NCBI RefSeq assembly: GCF_014204535.1
Contig: NZ_JACHLR010000018.1
Span: 1 to 64,000, forward strand
Length of the DNA stretch: 64,000 nucleotides
Reading direction: 5' to 3'
Source: Novosphingobium chloroacetimidivorans
GTDB taxonomy: Bacteria; Pseudomonadota; Alphaproteobacteria; Sphingomonadales; Sphingomonadaceae
Shown here: positions 32,037-40,290 of the stretch, in pieces
How the letters are laid out: each line of letters opens with the position of its first letter
Position numbering within the stretch: the stretch's first letter is position 1
Position numbers and translations under genes: made by a program
Notes under the pieces: generated by a model
Seen by the model: only the letters and a program-made list of their open reading frames with translations
The model's database searches: none
Told to the model about the DNA's origin: nothing

Positions 32037-34625
32037 ATGACTGACAGGATTTGGAAGACCGCGCTTGGCGCAGGCGTGGCTATGAGCAGCCTTGCCGTGA
32101 GCATGCCTGCCATGGCGCAGGATGCCGGCGGCGACATCGTCGTGACCGCACGTCGCACCGAAGAGCGGCTTCAGGACGTGCCGATCTCGATCACCGTATT
32201 CAACCAGGACCAGCTGCAGAAGCGCAACGTCGCCGTGGCATCGGACCTGGCGGTCTATACGCCGTCTCTCCAGGTCAACACGCGGTTCGGCCCTGAAAAG
32301 GCTACCTTCGCAATCCGCGGCTTCAACCAGGACGCCGCTTCGGCTCCGACCGTCGGCGTCTACTTCGCCGACGTCGTCGGCGTGCGTGCGCAAGGCGGCA
32401 CGGCCGGCGGCAACACCGTGGGCGCCGGCGCTTTCACCGATCTGCAGAACGTGCAGGTCCTGAAAGGTCCGCAGGGCACGCTGTTCGGACGCAACACCAC
32501 TGGCGGTGCAGTCCTGATCGTTCCGACCAAGCCCACCGACAACCTGGAAGGTTACGTCGAGGGAACTTACGGCAACTTCGACCAGAAGCGCGTCCAGGCC
32601 GCCCTCAACATCCCGCTGGCCGACACGTTCAAGGTTCGCTTCGCCGTCGATCGCAACAAGCGCGATGGTTACGTGCGCAACCGGTCCGGCATCGGTCCGA
32701 AGGACTACAACGACGTCAACTACGGCTACTACCGCCTGAGCGTCCTGGCCGAACTGACGCCCGAGCTCGAGAACTACACGGTCGCCTCGTACAGCCGTTC
32801 GCGCACCAATGGGTACGCCAACAAGATCGAGCAGTGCGCCGCCGACGCCGCCGCGCCGTTCAACCCGGTGACCGGCGCGCCGAACATCGACCCGGCGACC
32901 GGCCAGGCTGCGGCATCATCGCGTTACTACATCGCGCAGGCCGCCTGCGATCAGATCGCCCGGCAGAACGCACGCGGAGACGGTGCCCTCGACGTGGAGG
33001 TCAGCAACCCCAACCCGGGCGTCGCGATCGACATCTGGCAGGTCATCAACACCACCACCTGGCAGGCCAGCGACACGCTGACGATCAAGAACATCGCCAG
33101 CTACGGCGAATACCGCGAGCGCTCCGCCTTCAACCTGGAGAGCGACAACTTCTTCATCTCCGACAATCCCATCACGCGGGCTTACGCCCTTCGCGGTGGT
33201 CCGCGTCCGGGAACACCGTTCAAGGCGATCCAGCTTGCCAATCAGCCCGGCTACGATGCCGCGGCCGGCTCGACGACGACCGAGGAACTGCAGGTCCAGG
33301 GGCGCTCGGCCGATGGCAAGCTGAACTTCGTGATCGGCGGTTATCTGGAATTCAGCCGCCCGCTTGGCTACAACCAGCAACGCACGGGCATCTTCGGCAA
33401 CTGCGCCGATCCGGGCACGCTGCAGTGCGCCGGCGCCGTCCAGCTGGTCCCGATCGGTCCGGCACTGCTGCCCGGCGCGATCGTCTCGGAATCGCGCACG
33501 AAGTACTCGTTCGACAACCACGGCGTCTTCGCGCAGGGTACGTACAACTTCACCGACAAGTTCGGCGTGACGCTCGGCGGTCGTTGGACCTTCGACAAGA
33601 TCGTCGGTTATGCCGAGAACAACCGCTATGTCTTCGGCACTCTTCCGGGCATCGGGACGATCCCGCTGCAGCGCGTCTGCAACGACAACCTGAACCATCC
33701 GGCTCCCGGCGCGCCCAACGCCACGCCGACCAACACGGTCAATCTGCTGACCAACGGCGGCAACACCGGCGCTTGCGGCACGACCATCGTCAACAAGTCC
33801 AACAAGCCCACCTGGCTGATCGACTTCGACTTCAAGCCTACACCCGACACGCTGATCTACGCGAAGTATGCGCGTGGCTATCGTCAGGGCGCGATCAACT
33901 TCACCAACCCCGGGATCGAGACGGTCGCTCCGGAGAAGCTGGAAGCCTATGAAATCGGCGCCAAGCTGTCATTCCGCGGCAGCGTGCCCGGCTACCTCAA
34001 CGTAGCGGCCTTCTACAACGACTTCAGCAACCAGCAGATTTTCGGTTCGCTAGTGCCGAAGGCGAACAGCGGACTTTCCGGTGGTGCGGCACTGATCAAT
34101 GCCGGCAAGTCCACCCTGAAGGGTATCGAGGCGGATGCGGGCGTCACCGCGTTCAACGTTCTGCGGTTGGGTGCGAGCTACACCTACCTGGACACCAAGC
34201 TGAAGGAGATCACCGTTCCGGCGCTCGATCCGGCCAGCCCCTTCGCGCAGATCATCCCGCTTGGGAACGTTGGCGGACCGCTGACCTACTCGCCCAAGCA
34301 CCGCTTGACGGTGTCGGGCGACATCATGGTCCCGGTCGATGACAGCCTTGGCGAAGTGACGCTGGGCGCGGTGTTTACGTACACATCGTCCCAGGCCGTT
34401 TCACAGAACGTCAGCATTGCGGGCTACAGCCTGCTCAACCTGAACGCTGCGTGGAACAACATCGGCGGTAGCGGGATCGATCTTGCAGCGTTCGCAACGA
34501 ACATCACCGACAAGCGCTATCGCTCAAACTACGGAAATGGTTTCGAGAGCTTCGGCTTGCGGGATTTCTCGTACGGCCAGCCGCGGATGTACGGTCTGCG
34601 CGTGCGCTACAACTTCGGCTCCTAA
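32037..34625 (+). CDS. TonB-dependent outer-membrane receptor
   Basis: An 862-residue beta-barrel transporter. A signal peptide ends around SMPAMAQ, followed by the TonB box-like DIVVTARR, the plug domain (ERLQDVPISITVFN, VQVLKGPQGTLFGRNTTGGAVLI), and a 22-stranded barrel. The C-terminus is YGLRVRYNFGS with the terminal aromatic-containing strand. The substrate is unknown; sphingomonads use many such proteins for hydrophobic organic compounds as well as iron. The ATG at 32037 has GGGAGGA upstream; the GTG at 31995 lacks one. The neighbouring catabolic cluster suggests uptake of an organic substrate rather than a siderophore. Confidence 0.92.
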   Translation: MTDRIWKTALGAGVAMSSLAVSMPAMAQDAGGDIVVTARRTEERLQDVPISITVFNQDQLQKRNVAVASDLAVYTPSLQVNTRFGPEKATFAIRGFNQDAASAPTVGVYFADVVGVRAQGGTAGGNTVGAGAFTDLQNVQVLKGPQGTLFGRNTTGGAVLIVPTKPTDNLEGYVEGTYGNFDQKRVQAALNIPLADTFKVRFAVDRNKRDGYVRNRSGIGPKDYNDVNYGYYRLSVLAELTPELENYTVASYSRSRTNGYANKIEQCAADAAAPFNPVTGAPNIDPATGQAAASSRYYIAQAACDQIARQNARGDGALDVEVSNPNPGVAIDIWQVINTTTWQASDTLTIKNIASYGEYRERSAFNLESDNFFISDNPITRAYALRGGPRPGTPFKAIQLANQPGYDAAAGSTTTEELQVQGRSADGKLNFVIGGYLEFSRPLGYNQQRTGIFGNCADPGTLQCAGAVQLVPIGPALLPGAIVSESRTKYSFDNHGVFAQGTYNFTDKFGVTLGGRWTFDKIVGYAENNRYVFGTLPGIGTIPLQRVCNDNLNHPAPGAPNATPTNTVNLLTNGGNTGACGTTIVNKSNKPTWLIDFDFKPTPDTLIYAKYARGYRQGAINFTNPGIETVAPEKLEAYEIGAKLSFRGSVPGYLNVAAFYNDFSNQQIFGSLVPKANSGLSGGAALINAGKSTLKGIEADAGVTAFNVLRLGASYTYLDTKLKEITVPALDPASPFAQIIPLGNVGGPLTYSPKHRLTVSGDIMVPVDDSLGEVTLGAVFTYTSSQAVSQNVSIAGYSLLNLNAAWNNIGGSGIDLAAFATNITDKRYRSNYGNGFESFGLRDFSYGQPRMYGLRVRYNFGS

Positions 34626-34637
34626 GGCATAAAAAGG

Positions 34638-34719
34638 CCCGCACTCCTCATGGCGTGCGGGCTATCTTCGGCTGCGAAGCCGACTTGAGGCCACGTCCGC
34701 AAGGACGTGGCCTTCGTTT
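34638..34719 (+). terminator. two hairpins after the TonB-dependent receptor gene
   Basis: First hairpin: GCCCGCAC (34638-34645) with GTGCGGGC (34656-34663), preceded by an A run. Second: GGCCACGTCC-GCAA-GGACGTGGCC (34689-34712), a perfect 10-bp stem with a GNRA loop followed by TTCGTTT. They lie between the convergent receptor and phosphotransferase genes, and the second fits a rho-independent terminator. Both may work from either side. Confidence 0.7.
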
Positions 34720-34726
34720 ATGCGGC

Positions 34727-35812
34727 TCAGGCCACGCCGAGCAGCTGGTGGCTCTCGTGCCGGGTCACCGCCTTGCCGAGCCGGTCGGTGAACTGCACCA
34801 TGATCGCAGGATCGACGCGGCGCGTGATCGCCCAAAGGTAGTAGCCGTAAATCACCGCCTCGCGGTATTGAGCCCAGGCGTCCTCGTCCTCCGGCATGTC
34901 CAGCCCCCTGCCCCGCGCCATCGCCAGGTATTCGCGCAGGAGCCGCCGCTCCTCGATCTCCGCTACCTCGGTCGGCAGCACCGCGTTCAGATGATAGGCG
35001 ATATCAAGCGCCCAGCCGCCGCGCTGGAGCAGTTGCCAGTCGATCAGACCGGCACGGCGTTGCCCGCCCTCGCCGACGCGATACGAGTTGCCGGCATGGG
35101 CATCTCCATGGATCATGTATTGCGGGCGCTTGCCATCCCGCGCGGCAAGCGCCTTCATCGCGTCTCGCAGCCGTGACGCATTGCGCACCTGCGGCGACAG
35201 GTTCACCCCGCGCGGACCGTCCAACAGTTCCTGTATCGTCTCCGTCGTAATGTAGGTCATGCCCGCAAGATCGGCGGCACGCGGACGTATCCACGCCGAG
35301 CCGTCGAGGAAGCCGCTGCTGGCGTGCAGCTTGGCGAGTTCGGCAAGGCTCAGCACTGCCTCGTCCGCCGTGAAAGGCTGGAGCGCAGATCCCAGCTGCG
35401 CGCCGTCCGCCACGAGATCGCGCATGATGTAGACGGCCTGCTGACCTTCGCGGTCTATGATCGCCGATACGCAGACCGGGACGGTCAGTTCAGGGACGGT
35501 CGGCGCGACCTTGCAATAGAAGTCCGCCTCCAGGACGCAGGTCGGGCCGCCCCGCGCGGTCGCCTCATCCACGTCGAGCAGGCCCTTGATGCAGTAGCTC
35601 CCCGTCTCGCCGCCCTGGTAGGTCACCTTGAACCGCACCTTGGTGGCGACCGTGCGGATGAACTCCACCTGCTCGACCGCTTCGACCGGCTTCCCGCCGG
35701 AAACGTCAGCCAAAGCCTGGGACAGCCACGCCGGATCGAGCGCCGCGACGAGCGTCTTCGGCACGGTAACCAGAGGTTGCGACGGCACGGGCCTCGAGGG
35801 CTGCTGAGACAT
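34727..35812 (-). CDS. phosphotransferase family protein (aminoglycoside phosphotransferase-like)
   Basis: A 361-residue kinase-like protein. The catalytic loop is MIHGDAHAGNSYRV, with the metal-binding Asp in LIDWQLLQRG. The N-terminal half holds the lobe with FKVTYQGG and YCIKGLLD. Such proteins in sphingomonad degradation clusters are unlikely to confer antibiotic resistance; their substrate is probably a hydroxylated metabolite or is unknown. The second of two adjacent ATGs (35812) fits the AAAGGGAG ribosome site. It is divergent from the CaiB gene, whose start is 135 bases away, so a shared regulatory gap is likely. Confidence 0.82.
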   Translation of the reverse strand: MSQQPSRPVPSQPLVTVPKTLVAALDPAWLSQALADVSGGKPVEAVEQVEFIRTVATKVRFKVTYQGGETGSYCIKGLLDVDEATARGGPTCVLEADFYCKVAPTVPELTVPVCVSAIIDREGQQAVYIMRDLVADGAQLGSALQPFTADEAVLSLAELAKLHASSGFLDGSAWIRPRAADLAGMTYITTETIQELLDGPRGVNLSPQVRNASRLRDAMKALAARDGKRPQYMIHGDAHAGNSYRVGEGGQRRAGLIDWQLLQRGGWALDIAYHLNAVLPTEVAEIEERRLLREYLAMARGRGLDMPEDEDAWAQYREAVIYGYYLWAITRRVDPAIMVQFTDRLGKAVTRHESHQLLGVA

Positions 35813-35946
35813 CATTCTCCCTTTCGTTTCGGCGTGAGATCGCTTGACCCAATTCGCCATTTCGTTCCATGCTTCGCAATATAGAATTTCAGCGGTCAGG
35901 GAAGCGTCGTTGAAAGCGCGCCGGCCGAAACGAGGATGGACGAGCA

Positions 35947-37164
35947 ATGGGTAAACCCCTGGAGGGCATCAAAGTCGTCGAGGTCGCCATGTGGGCCTTC
36001 GTGCCTGCCTGCGGCGGCATGCTGGCGGACCTGGGCGCGGACGTGATCAAGATCGAGCCGCCGACGGGCGATCCGCTGCGTGGCCTGCAGATCGGCAACA
36101 TGAATTCGGGCTCGGGCCGCAATATCGACTATTCGTGGGAGAGCTACAACCGTGGCAAGCGCTCGATCACGCTGGACCTGAAGCAGGCGGCGGGGCGCGA
36201 GGTGCTGATGAAGCTGCTCGAAGACGCCGACGTGTTCCTGACGAACCTGCTGCTGCCGGCGCGTCGATCGATGCAGATCGACGCCGAGGCCATCCGCGCG
36301 CGCTTTCCCAAGATCATCTACGCCGTCGGCAGCGCGCTCGGTCCGAACGGACCGGAGATGGAGAAAGGCGGCTACGATTCGATCACCTTCTGGGCACGCG
36401 GCGGCATTGCGTCCTCGCTGACCGACGAAGGCGCAGACCATCCGGTCAGCCCTCCCGGTCCGGCGTTCGGCGATACGCTGTCGGGCTCGATGCTGACGGG
36501 CGCCATCTGTGCGGCCATCGCCAAGCGGGCAATGACGGGCGAGCCATCCGAAGTCGACGTCTCGCTGCTGGGCACTGCGATGTGGTCGATGCAGCGCTAC
36601 ATCTGCCAGGCGACGGCGGACGGCGTCGACAAGTTTCCCAAGCCTCCCGCCGACAAGCCGAACAACGTGCTGGTCGGCGCCTATCGCACGGCCGACGACC
36701 GCTTCGTGTCCTTGTGCATGCTGCAGGCGGACAAATACTGGGCGCCCCTCATGCACGTCGCCGGCCGACCGGACCTTGCCGACGATCCGCGCTTCGTCAA
36801 CGCCAAGGCGCGGCGCGAGCACGGCGATGCCTGCTACGCGGAAGTGAAAGCCATGTTCGCCAGCAGGACGATCGCCGAATGGCGCGAGATTCTGCGTCAG
36901 CAGGACGGCCAATGGGATGTCGTGCAGAACGTCGGCGAGCTCAAGGACGACGTGCAGGCGCAGGCCAACGGCTACGTCAAGCACGTCGACTATGGCGACG
37001 GCACCACGATCCCGATGGTGGGCGTGCCGATGCTGTTCGACAAGCAGGCCATGACCTCCACCCGCTCGCCCGAACTCGGCGCCCATAGCGATGCGATCCT
37101 GGAAAGCCTGGGCTACGACGAGGACGCGATCATCGACCTCAAGGTACAGGGCGTCGTGTTCTGA
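35947..37164 (+). CDS. CaiB/BaiF family CoA-transferase
   Basis: A 405-residue family III CoA-transferase, which moves CoA between acids by a covalent aspartyl intermediate. Typical elements are LEGIKVVEVAMWAFVPACGGMLADLGADVIKIEPP, PTGDPLRGL, ITLDLKQAAGREVLMKLLEDADVF and the domain pattern to PMVGVPMLFDKQAM. It probably activates or recycles a cluster substrate as a CoA thioester. Its stop overlaps the next start (37164), and DUF35 and thiolase genes follow without gaps, which makes a rightward operon. Confidence 0.9.
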   Translation: MGKPLEGIKVVEVAMWAFVPACGGMLADLGADVIKIEPPTGDPLRGLQIGNMNSGSGRNIDYSWESYNRGKRSITLDLKQAAGREVLMKLLEDADVFLTNLLLPARRSMQIDAEAIRARFPKIIYAVGSALGPNGPEMEKGGYDSITFWARGGIASSLTDEGADHPVSPPGPAFGDTLSGSMLTGAICAAIAKRAMTGEPSEVDVSLLGTAMWSMQRYICQATADGVDKFPKPPADKPNNVLVGAYRTADDRFVSLCMLQADKYWAPLMHVAGRPDLADDPRFVNAKARREHGDACYAEVKAMFASRTIAEWREILRQQDGQWDVVQNVGELKDDVQAQANGYVKHVDYGDGTTIPMVGVPMLFDKQAMTSTRSPELGAHSDAILESLGYDEDAIIDLKVQGVVF

Positions 37165-37589
37165 TGAGCGAGACGGCCCCTCCCCCCGCTCGCAAGCTGC
37201 CCTTGCTCGAACCCGACACCGCCTTCTTCTGGACCGCGGGCGAGCAGGGCCGCATGCTGGTCCAGCGCTGCACGGAGTGTGATGTCTGGCAGCATCCTCC
37301 TCTCCCGCGCTGCGCCAGGTGCGGCAGCGAAGCCGTAGCGCCGCAGCCGGTTTCCGGTCGCGGCCGCCTGGCGAGCTACACGATCAACCACGAGCGCTGG
37401 TTGCCCGGGCTCGAGGTGCCATTCGTGTTCGGGGTGGTAGAGCTGGAGGAGCAATCCGAACTCTACGTCTTCACCAACGTGCTGGCGGCGGTTGATGCCG
37501 TACGCATCGGCATGCCGGTCAGCGTCACCTTCGAGCAGCACGAGGACGTCTGGCTGCCGATGTTCGCGCCGTCGGAGCAAGCCGCATGA
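37164..37589 (+). CDS. DUF35 zinc-ribbon/OB-fold acyl-CoA-associated protein
   Basis: A 141-residue protein. The rubredoxin-like zinc ribbon is CTECDVWQHPPLPRCARCG (four Cys), followed by an OB-fold (GRGRLASYTINHERWLPG). Such proteins pair with thiolase-like partners. The ChsH2-type partner supports Ltp2-type retro-aldol cleavage in steroid side-chain degradation. The ATG overlaps the CaiB stop and the stop overlaps the thiolase ATG (37586), so they are made together. A subunit role with the next gene product is a strong inference. Confidence 0.88.
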   Translation: MSETAPPPARKLPLLEPDTAFFWTAGEQGRMLVQRCTECDVWQHPPLPRCARCGSEAVAPQPVSGRGRLASYTINHERWLPGLEVPFVFGVVELEEQSELYVFTNVLAAVDAVRIGMPVSVTFEQHEDVWLPMFAPSEQAA

Positions 37590-38770
37590 GTGCCTACCCC
37601 GAAAAGCTGTGCGCGATCACCGGCGCCGGCCAGTCCGAGGTGGGCCGGCCTTCCTCCCGAAGCGCGCTGCAACTGACCGCCGATGCCTGTCTGCAAGCGA
37701 TCTCCGACGCCGGGCTCAAGCCCTCCGACATCGATGGGATCGCCACGTATCCGGGCAAGTCCTCCGAAGGCGGCGGCATTGCGCCGGTCAGCCCATCGGA
37801 GGCGGCAGCGGTGCTCGGCATCGATCCCAAGTGGATCCTCGCCTCGGCCGAAGGCTTCAGCCACATGGCGCCGATCTTCAACGCCATCAATGCGATCGCC
37901 TGCGGGTTCGCCCGCCACGTCGTGGTGTTCCGTTCGGTGGCGCAGGCGCAGGCAAGACTGCTCTCGCGCGCCTCGACGCTGATGAACGCCGGCCGCAATC
38001 GGGTGGACGGCAACCACGCCTGGAGCATTCCCTACAACGCCCTCTCCCCGATCAACACCTTCGCGCTCTACGCCCAGGCCTACTTCGAGAAGTACGGCGC
38101 CAACGAGGCGCAGCTCGGCGCCATCGCGGTCAACAACCGCGCCAATGCCACGCACAATCCCAACGCCATCTACCGCAAGCCGCTCAGCCTGGATGACTAC
38201 CTCGCGGCTCGTGTGATCTCCTCGCCGCTGCGGCTGTTCGACTGCGACTCGCACATCGACGGGTCGACGGCGATCGTGATCTCGCATGTCGATGCCGCCA
38301 AGTACCTCAGGAACCCGCCACTTCGTTTCGAGTCCATCGGCATGGGCGTCGGCGGACTGTGGGTCGGCAAGTACGAGGGCGATTTCACCTGCCTGCCTGC
38401 CGCGGCGACCGCCGGCGAGATGCTGTGGTCGCGCACCGATCTCACGCCCGCCGACATGGACTGCGCGCAGATCTACGATGGGTTCTCGATCCACGTATGG
38501 ATGTGGATGGAGGCGCTCGGCCTTGTGCCCAAGGGTGAGGCCTGCCGCTTCGTCGAAGGGGGCAGCCGCATCGCGATCGACGGCGAACTGCCTCTCAACA
38601 CCGGGGGCGGGCAGCTCTCGGCGGGACGGTTCCACGGCTACGGCCACATCCACGAGGCGACCGTGCAGCTGTGGGGTCGCGGTGGCGGACGCCAGGTGGC
38701 GGATGCGCAGACCTGCATCGTCTCGAACGGGGGCTACGGTTACGGCGCGATGATCCTGCGGCGGGAATGA
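37586..38770 (+). CDS. thiolase-like protein (lipid-transfer/SCP2-thiolase type), DUF35 partner
   Basis: A 394-residue thiolase-fold protein. The N-terminal part AITGAGQSEVGRPSSRSALQLTADACLQAI and the C-terminal LNTGGGQLSAGRFHGYGHIHEA resemble SCP2-type and Ltp2-like enzymes more than classical thiolases. No clear CxHG or GHP-type thiolase active-site pattern is seen. It may therefore be a retro-aldolase rather than an acetyl transferase. Overlap with the DUF35 gene supports a two-protein complex. The substrate is unknown. Confidence 0.8.
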   Translation: MSAYPEKLCAITGAGQSEVGRPSSRSALQLTADACLQAISDAGLKPSDIDGIATYPGKSSEGGGIAPVSPSEAAAVLGIDPKWILASAEGFSHMAPIFNAINAIACGFARHVVVFRSVAQAQARLLSRASTLMNAGRNRVDGNHAWSIPYNALSPINTFALYAQAYFEKYGANEAQLGAIAVNNRANATHNPNAIYRKPLSLDDYLAARVISSPLRLFDCDSHIDGSTAIVISHVDAAKYLRNPPLRFESIGMGVGGLWVGKYEGDFTCLPAAATAGEMLWSRTDLTPADMDCAQIYDGFSIHVWMWMEALGLVPKGEACRFVEGGSRIAIDGELPLNTGGGQLSAGRFHGYGHIHEATVQLWGRGGGRQVADAQTCIVSNGGYGYGAMILRRE

Positions 38771-38785
38771 GGGGCGCTTCTGAGA

Positions 38786-38918
38786 CCCTCCCCTGCAAGG
38801 GAAGGTGGCAGTCCGCAGGACTGACGGGGGGGTGTCACCGCCAGCGGAGTGCGCAGCCGAGAGGATTACACCCCTCCGTCACGCGCTCCGCGCGCGCCAC
38901 CTCCCCTTGCAGGGGAGG
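38786..38918. repeat. palindromic CCCTCCCCTGCAAGG repeat
   Basis: The left arm CCCTCCCCTGCAAGG and the right arm CCTTGCAGGGGAGG are complementary. Inner segments (GTCCGCAGGACTGACGGGG and CCGTCACGCGCTCCGCGCGC) make further stems. A common dispersed repeat in sphingomonads. It separates the thiolase gene from the amidohydrolase promoter. Confidence 0.7.
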
Positions 38919-38948
38919 AACTTACGCCCGTTCACACCACACCAAAGC

Positions 38949-38977
38949 TTGACGACTCCATTCAGAACTGCGATAAT
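38949..38977 (+). promoter_or_regulatory. sigma-70-type promoter for the amidohydrolase operon
   Basis: TTGACG (38949-38954), a 17-base spacer, then GATAAT (38972-38977) are close to the -35/-10 consensus. The predicted transcript start is near 38984, about 26 bases ahead of the ATG at 39010, with GGGAG near 39000 as the ribosome site. This shows the amidohydrolase-MFS-P450 group can be transcribed on its own. No regulator site was identified. Confidence 0.65.
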
Positions 38978-39009
38978 GAATTCACAATAACGAACATGGA
39001 GTTTGGGAG

Positions 39010-40209
39010 ATGAGCGAAGCTGATCCGAAATTCGGCAGCGCCCTCAAGAAAGATTGGACCCTTGGTCCGATCTTCGATGCCGACGCCCACATCGATCCGC
39101 CCCACGACATGTGGAAGGAATACCTTCCCAATCATCTCAAGGCGCGTGCCCCCGTGATCGAAGCGCGCGAGGATGCCGACTACATCGTGTTCGAGGGCCA
39201 CAGCCGCCCGGTGATGATGATCAACAACCAGGCCGGCCGCACGGGCAAGGACTTCAAGATGAAGGGCCGCCTGTCCGAGCAGCGCAACACCTACGATCCC
39301 CACAAGCGCCTTGCCGACATGGACCTCGACGGCATCGACCAGGCGATCCTGTTCGGCGGCGGCCCGCTCGGCACGCTGGACAACGAGCTTTACCTCGCCA
39401 GCTTCGAGGCTTTCTCGAACTGGGTCATGGACTGGGCCGCGAATGCGCCTCACCGCCTGTTCCCCGTCGGACACTCGCCGATGCGCGACATCGACGAGAC
39501 GATCGAACATGTGAAGCGCCTCGCCAAGATGGGCTTCAAGATGGTCCAACTGCCCGCGTTCCCGCAGAACCCGGAAGCGTGGAAGACCACGTCCGAGATC
39601 AAGAACATGAAGGCCGGACAGGTTTCGGCCCAGACCGGCGACCCCAAGGGTGCGCTGCAGTACTACCAGCCGGAGTTCGACAGGCTGTGGAAGGTGCTGA
39701 GCGATCTTGGCATGGTGATCACCTTCCACCTCGGCGGCCGCGTCCCCCGCTTCGGCGAAAAGCAGCACTTCCTACCCGACATGCCGATGAGCAAGCTGGC
39801 CATGGCCGAGCCGATGGGGATATTCATCTTCAACGGCATCTTCGATCGCTTCCCCGATCTGCGCATCGGCATGATGGAATCGGGCGTGGGCTGGTTCGCC
39901 TGGTATGCCGAATACTGCGACCGCACCTGGGAAAAGCAGCGCTACTGGACCGAGAGCGTGATCGACAAGCCGCCAAGCTGGTACATGGACCAGAACGTCT
40001 GGGGCTCGTTCATCCAGGATCGTACCGGCATTCTCCTGCGCGACCAGCCGGGCGGCCGCAACATCATGTGGTCGTCGGACTACCCGCACTCCGAGACGAC
40101 GTTCCCCAACTCGCACGCCATCATCAAGCGCGACTTCGCCGGAGTGCCCGACAAGGACATCCAGGATATCGTCTGTAACAACGCCAAGAAGTTCCTGCGC
40201 ATCTCCTGA
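39010..40209 (+). CDS. amidohydrolase family protein (Amidohydro_2)
   Basis: A 399-residue metal-dependent hydrolase or decarboxylase of the TIM-barrel amidohydrolase superfamily. Motifs are DADAHIDPP (a D-x-H at the first strand), the central VITFHLGGRVPRFG, and WSSDYPHSETTFPNS near the C-terminus (the Asp of the last strand). Members of this group include decarboxylases and hydratases of ring-cleavage pathways. The true reaction is not evident. A good promoter precedes it. Transporter and P450 genes follow in the same direction. Confidence 0.85.
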   Translation: MSEADPKFGSALKKDWTLGPIFDADAHIDPPHDMWKEYLPNHLKARAPVIEAREDADYIVFEGHSRPVMMINNQAGRTGKDFKMKGRLSEQRNTYDPHKRLADMDLDGIDQAILFGGGPLGTLDNELYLASFEAFSNWVMDWAANAPHRLFPVGHSPMRDIDETIEHVKRLAKMGFKMVQLPAFPQNPEAWKTTSEIKNMKAGQVSAQTGDPKGALQYYQPEFDRLWKVLSDLGMVITFHLGGRVPRFGEKQHFLPDMPMSKLAMAEPMGIFIFNGIFDRFPDLRIGMMESGVGWFAWYAEYCDRTWEKQRYWTESVIDKPPSWYMDQNVWGSFIQDRTGILLRDQPGGRNIMWSSDYPHSETTFPNSHAIIKRDFAGVPDKDIQDIVCNNAKKFLRIS

Positions 40210-40290
40210 TGCGTCGGACACAGCACGCCGGGTACCGGAGCGATCGACTCCGGACCCGGCGACGTTTCAAGCCAGCGGTGGGAGTGGCCT

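Noticed and set aside
32916..33698. 260-codon antisense frame in the receptor gene
   Set aside because: The plus-strand receptor sequence is unambiguous and continuous across it.
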